A DNA stretch of 64,000 nucleotides from Chrysogorgia sp. JL179-B06 (Eukaryota; Cnidaria; Anthozoa; Scleralcyonacea; Chrysogorgiidae): contig JAYKKM010000044.1 of NCBI GenBank assembly GCA_035772405.1, positions 3,110,001-3,174,000 of the forward strand, in the 5' to 3' direction. Position numbers and translations under genes: made by a program. The notes beneath the pieces were generated by a model, which worked only from the letters and a program-made list of their open reading frames with translations, was not told where the DNA came from and did not search any database. Below are positions 62,386 through 64,000 of this stretch, in pieces; position 1 is the first letter of the stretch; each line of letters starts with the position of its first letter.

Positions 62386-62852
62386 AGTGCCCATAACCTC
62401 AAAATGTTTTATTGTCTTGTTTGGAAGAACTTTTAAAATGATAAAGTAACTTCTTTTGAAGATTTTCGTTTCTTTGCTTTCTTTTTTAGATATATCAGTT
62501 TGTTTGATATGCAAATGTCTGGAATTTCGTCATACATGCATAATGACTTATTGAAGAAATGTGTATATCTCTTTCATTCTCGAACGAAATCCTTTAAAAT
62601 CAAGAAGTTTGGTGTTGTGGGAGAAACGCACACACGTGTTATTCACACTTTAGTGTTTTTATTTCATGAACGGAAAGATATATAACATTCTCTGATAACT
62701 CATTATGCATGTCTGACGAAATTCCAGATATTTGCATATCAAACAAACTGATATATCTCGCAAAGAAAGCGAAGTGAAAATCTTCAAAAGAAGTTACTTT
62801 ATCATTTTAAAAGTTCTTCTAAATAAGACAATAAAAAATTTTAAGGGGCACT
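62386..62852. mobile_element. MITE family D, copy 2 (TTAA type)
   Basis: Ends AGTGCCCATAACC and TTTTAAGGGGCACT, with TTAA at 62382-62385 and 62853-62856. It directly follows the LINE fragment. Core as at 44418-44894. Confidence 0.9.
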
Positions 62853-62879
62853 TTAAGCGTTATGTTATGTATGAATAAG

Positions 62880-63127
62880 ATTTAGGCCAGACTTGTGTAT
62901 CAGTTTTGCGTTCGTAATATCGACTGCGCATCAAAATGACGCGTTCTGAGTCGGGATAAAACTTATTTCAATTCATAACATCAGGCTGGGGAATTCAGTA
63001 TAACGAATTTGCAAGTGTAAATAGAAATGCAAATGTCTATTGTGGTTTTAGCCTGATGTTATGAATTGAAATAAGTTTTATCCCGACGCAGCACGTCATT
63101 TTGATGCGCAGTCGACATTATGAACTG
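62880..63127. repeat. Palindrome with CGACTGCGCATCAAAATGAC arms
   Basis: CGACTGCGCATCAAAATGAC...GATAAAACTTATTTCAATTC...ATAACATCAGGCT pairs with AGCCTGATGTTATGAATTGA...AAATAAGTTTTATCCCGACG...GTCATTTTGATGCGCAGTCG. A half copy lies at about 56293-56350. Confidence 0.88.
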
Positions 63128-63132
63128 GCTTA

Positions 63133-63196
63133 TTGCAATCTCGTACCCAGAGCCTGCGTTCCTTTTGCCCTGTAGGCTCTGGGTATGAGATTGAGG
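63133..63196. repeat. Small hairpin related to MITE family F ends
   Basis: GCAATCTCGTACCCAGAGCC pairs with GGCTCTGGGTATGAGATTG across about 20 bp of loop. The CTCGTACCCAGRGC end resembles that of 50257-50734. Confidence 0.7.
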
Positions 63197-63358
63197 CTAT
63201 TGCTGAACGTTTGAACATCGGTCTCGTTTTTCTAAGTGAGCTACGACAGTCTTATGTTTTCATAAATTCTTTCAAAACCCGAGTCTTCGTCTGCTTTTAT
63301 ATCATCCATGTTGTGGAAGCCATCAATCCGTAACTCTCCTCACCTACCATCGCAATCT

Positions 63359-63994
63359 TCATGATGCGCGTATCTCCTCACAAGACTCAAAGCAATCCTG
63401 TTTTTTCTTAAAAACCGTTTCGTTCTCCCAATTTTCGTAAATACCTTCATCCGGGCTTTCATGGTCGCCATCTTCAACCTCATCCCGGTCCTCTTGCTCA
63501 TCTATATCCCCAGCCATCCCCTCGTCATCTGTATACCCCTCGTTGACTTTGCTAGTCCGTGTTTCACGGTCTGTGTGATCATCAAGATCACCAGTTATAA
63601 TGTCCTCGCTGATCCCATGTAATCCCGTGCTCACCACATGATCCCCGAGGAGAGCTTGCACGTTTTCGTAAATCTCGTCCTGGATATTAACAGCGCACGT
63701 ATCCCCATGTATCCCTTCCTCTCCCGTTCTTCCCGAATGCTCTTCGTTCTCGTTAATCTGGCCAGCCTCGGTAGATTGATTAGCGTTTCTTTCCAATGTA
63801 AAATAGATCGGATCGGATGTGACCTCTTGTTCCGACGGGCCCTCAAGGACCGCGTACACTCGTTCGTCTAAACTATCAACGTCTAGATCAACACTCATTT
63901 CTTGGACTTCATCACATACATCGTAAATGGGTTCCTCGATGGTTACATATTCGTTTGTCTCGCTTGCTGAGATATTTCGGTCCAAATTGATTTT
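63359..63994 (-). CDS. Last exon of a putative receptor/adaptor with tyrosine-motif tail (partial gene)
   Basis: The minus-strand exon starts after a TTACAG acceptor (64000-63995), phase 0, and ends at TGA (63361-63359); 211 codons. The upstream exons lie beyond the window, so the protein's N-terminus is unknown; the first frame codon TTG is not a start. Seen: a strongly acidic, non-hydrophobic tail with Tyr motifs in order YVTI, YDVC, YAVL, YFTL, YENV, YTDD, YENW. YENV and YENW fit the GRB2 SH2 rule (pYxN); YVTI, YAVL and YFTL fit YxxI/L half-ITAM or sorting motifs. No kinase, Ig or TM segment is in this exon. Inference: the cytoplasmic end of a receptor or scaffold that is tyrosine-phosphorylated. 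Confidence 0.62.
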   Translation of the reverse strand, partial: KINLDRNISASETNEYVTIEEPIYDVCDEVQEMSVDLDVDSLDERVYAVLEGPSEQEVTSDPIYFTLERNANQSTEAGQINENEEHSGRTGEEGIHGDTCAVNIQDEIYENVQALLGDHVVSTGLHGISEDIITGDLDDHTDRETRTSKVNEGYTDDEGMAGDIDEQEDRDEVEDGDHESPDEGIYENWENETVFKKKQDCFESCEEIRAS

Positions 63995-64000
63995 CTGTAA

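Overview
The window is AT-rich nuclear DNA from an animal. It has multi-exon genes with GT-AG introns, two metazoan single-copy genes, and many LINE fragments, tRNA-derived SINEs and palindromic MITEs. Compact genes scattered among TTAA-flanked MITEs and SINEs fit a marine invertebrate, most plausibly a cnidarian such as an anthozoan. That placement is inference; nothing in the sequence proves the phylum.

Four protein-coding loci can be supported. (1) 13344-19393 (+): a three-exon gene for a 119-residue type I single-pass membrane protein with signal peptide, very short ectodomain and acidic tail; family not recognised. (2) 26037-24484 (-): RNF113A/CWC24-type spliceosomal CCCH + RING protein in two exons, with one extra A in exon 1 that breaks the frame. 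(3) 29830-59647 (+): a complete 20-exon RAD54L2/ARIP4-type SNF2 helicase. The twenty exons sum to 4194 nt, exactly 1398 codons with all phases compatible; the last exon carries an 18-copy 9-residue repeat. (4) 63994-63359 (-): the last exon of a gene whose upstream part lies outside the window. It encodes an acidic tail with several YxxI/V/L motifs and two YENx (GRB2-type) motifs, probably the cytoplasmic end of a receptor or adaptor.

Layout: 1-13 kb holds repeats, LINE 3' fragments and SINEs; 12.7-19.4 kb the small membrane-protein gene, preceded by a 9-bp satellite-like array; 19.4-24.4 kb MITEs, palindromes and SINEs; 24.4-26.1 kb RNF113A; 26.2-29.8 kb a spacer with little recognisable repeat until a palindrome at 28.5-29.0 kb; 29.8-59.7 kb RAD54L2, whose introns carry most of the repeat load (a 1-kb ACN/GGC array, a 0.4-kb CTGT array, a 0.6-kb CAT/ATT array, a 0.7-kb 24-bp minisatellite, and nested hAT-, mariner-, and TTAA-type non-autonomous elements); 59.7-63.3 kb more MITEs, a 62-bp tandem repeat and a LINE fragment; then the receptor-tail exon.

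The two nuclear genes, RNF113A (splicing, DNA-damage ubiquitin signalling) and RAD54L2 (chromatin remodelling, SUMO/TOP2-linked repair), are divergently arranged about 3.8 kb apart. No functional cluster is evident. The repeat structure is the most unusual part: Russian-doll insertions whose order can be read from target-site duplications, and several arrays inside introns or coding sequence of an otherwise conserved gene.
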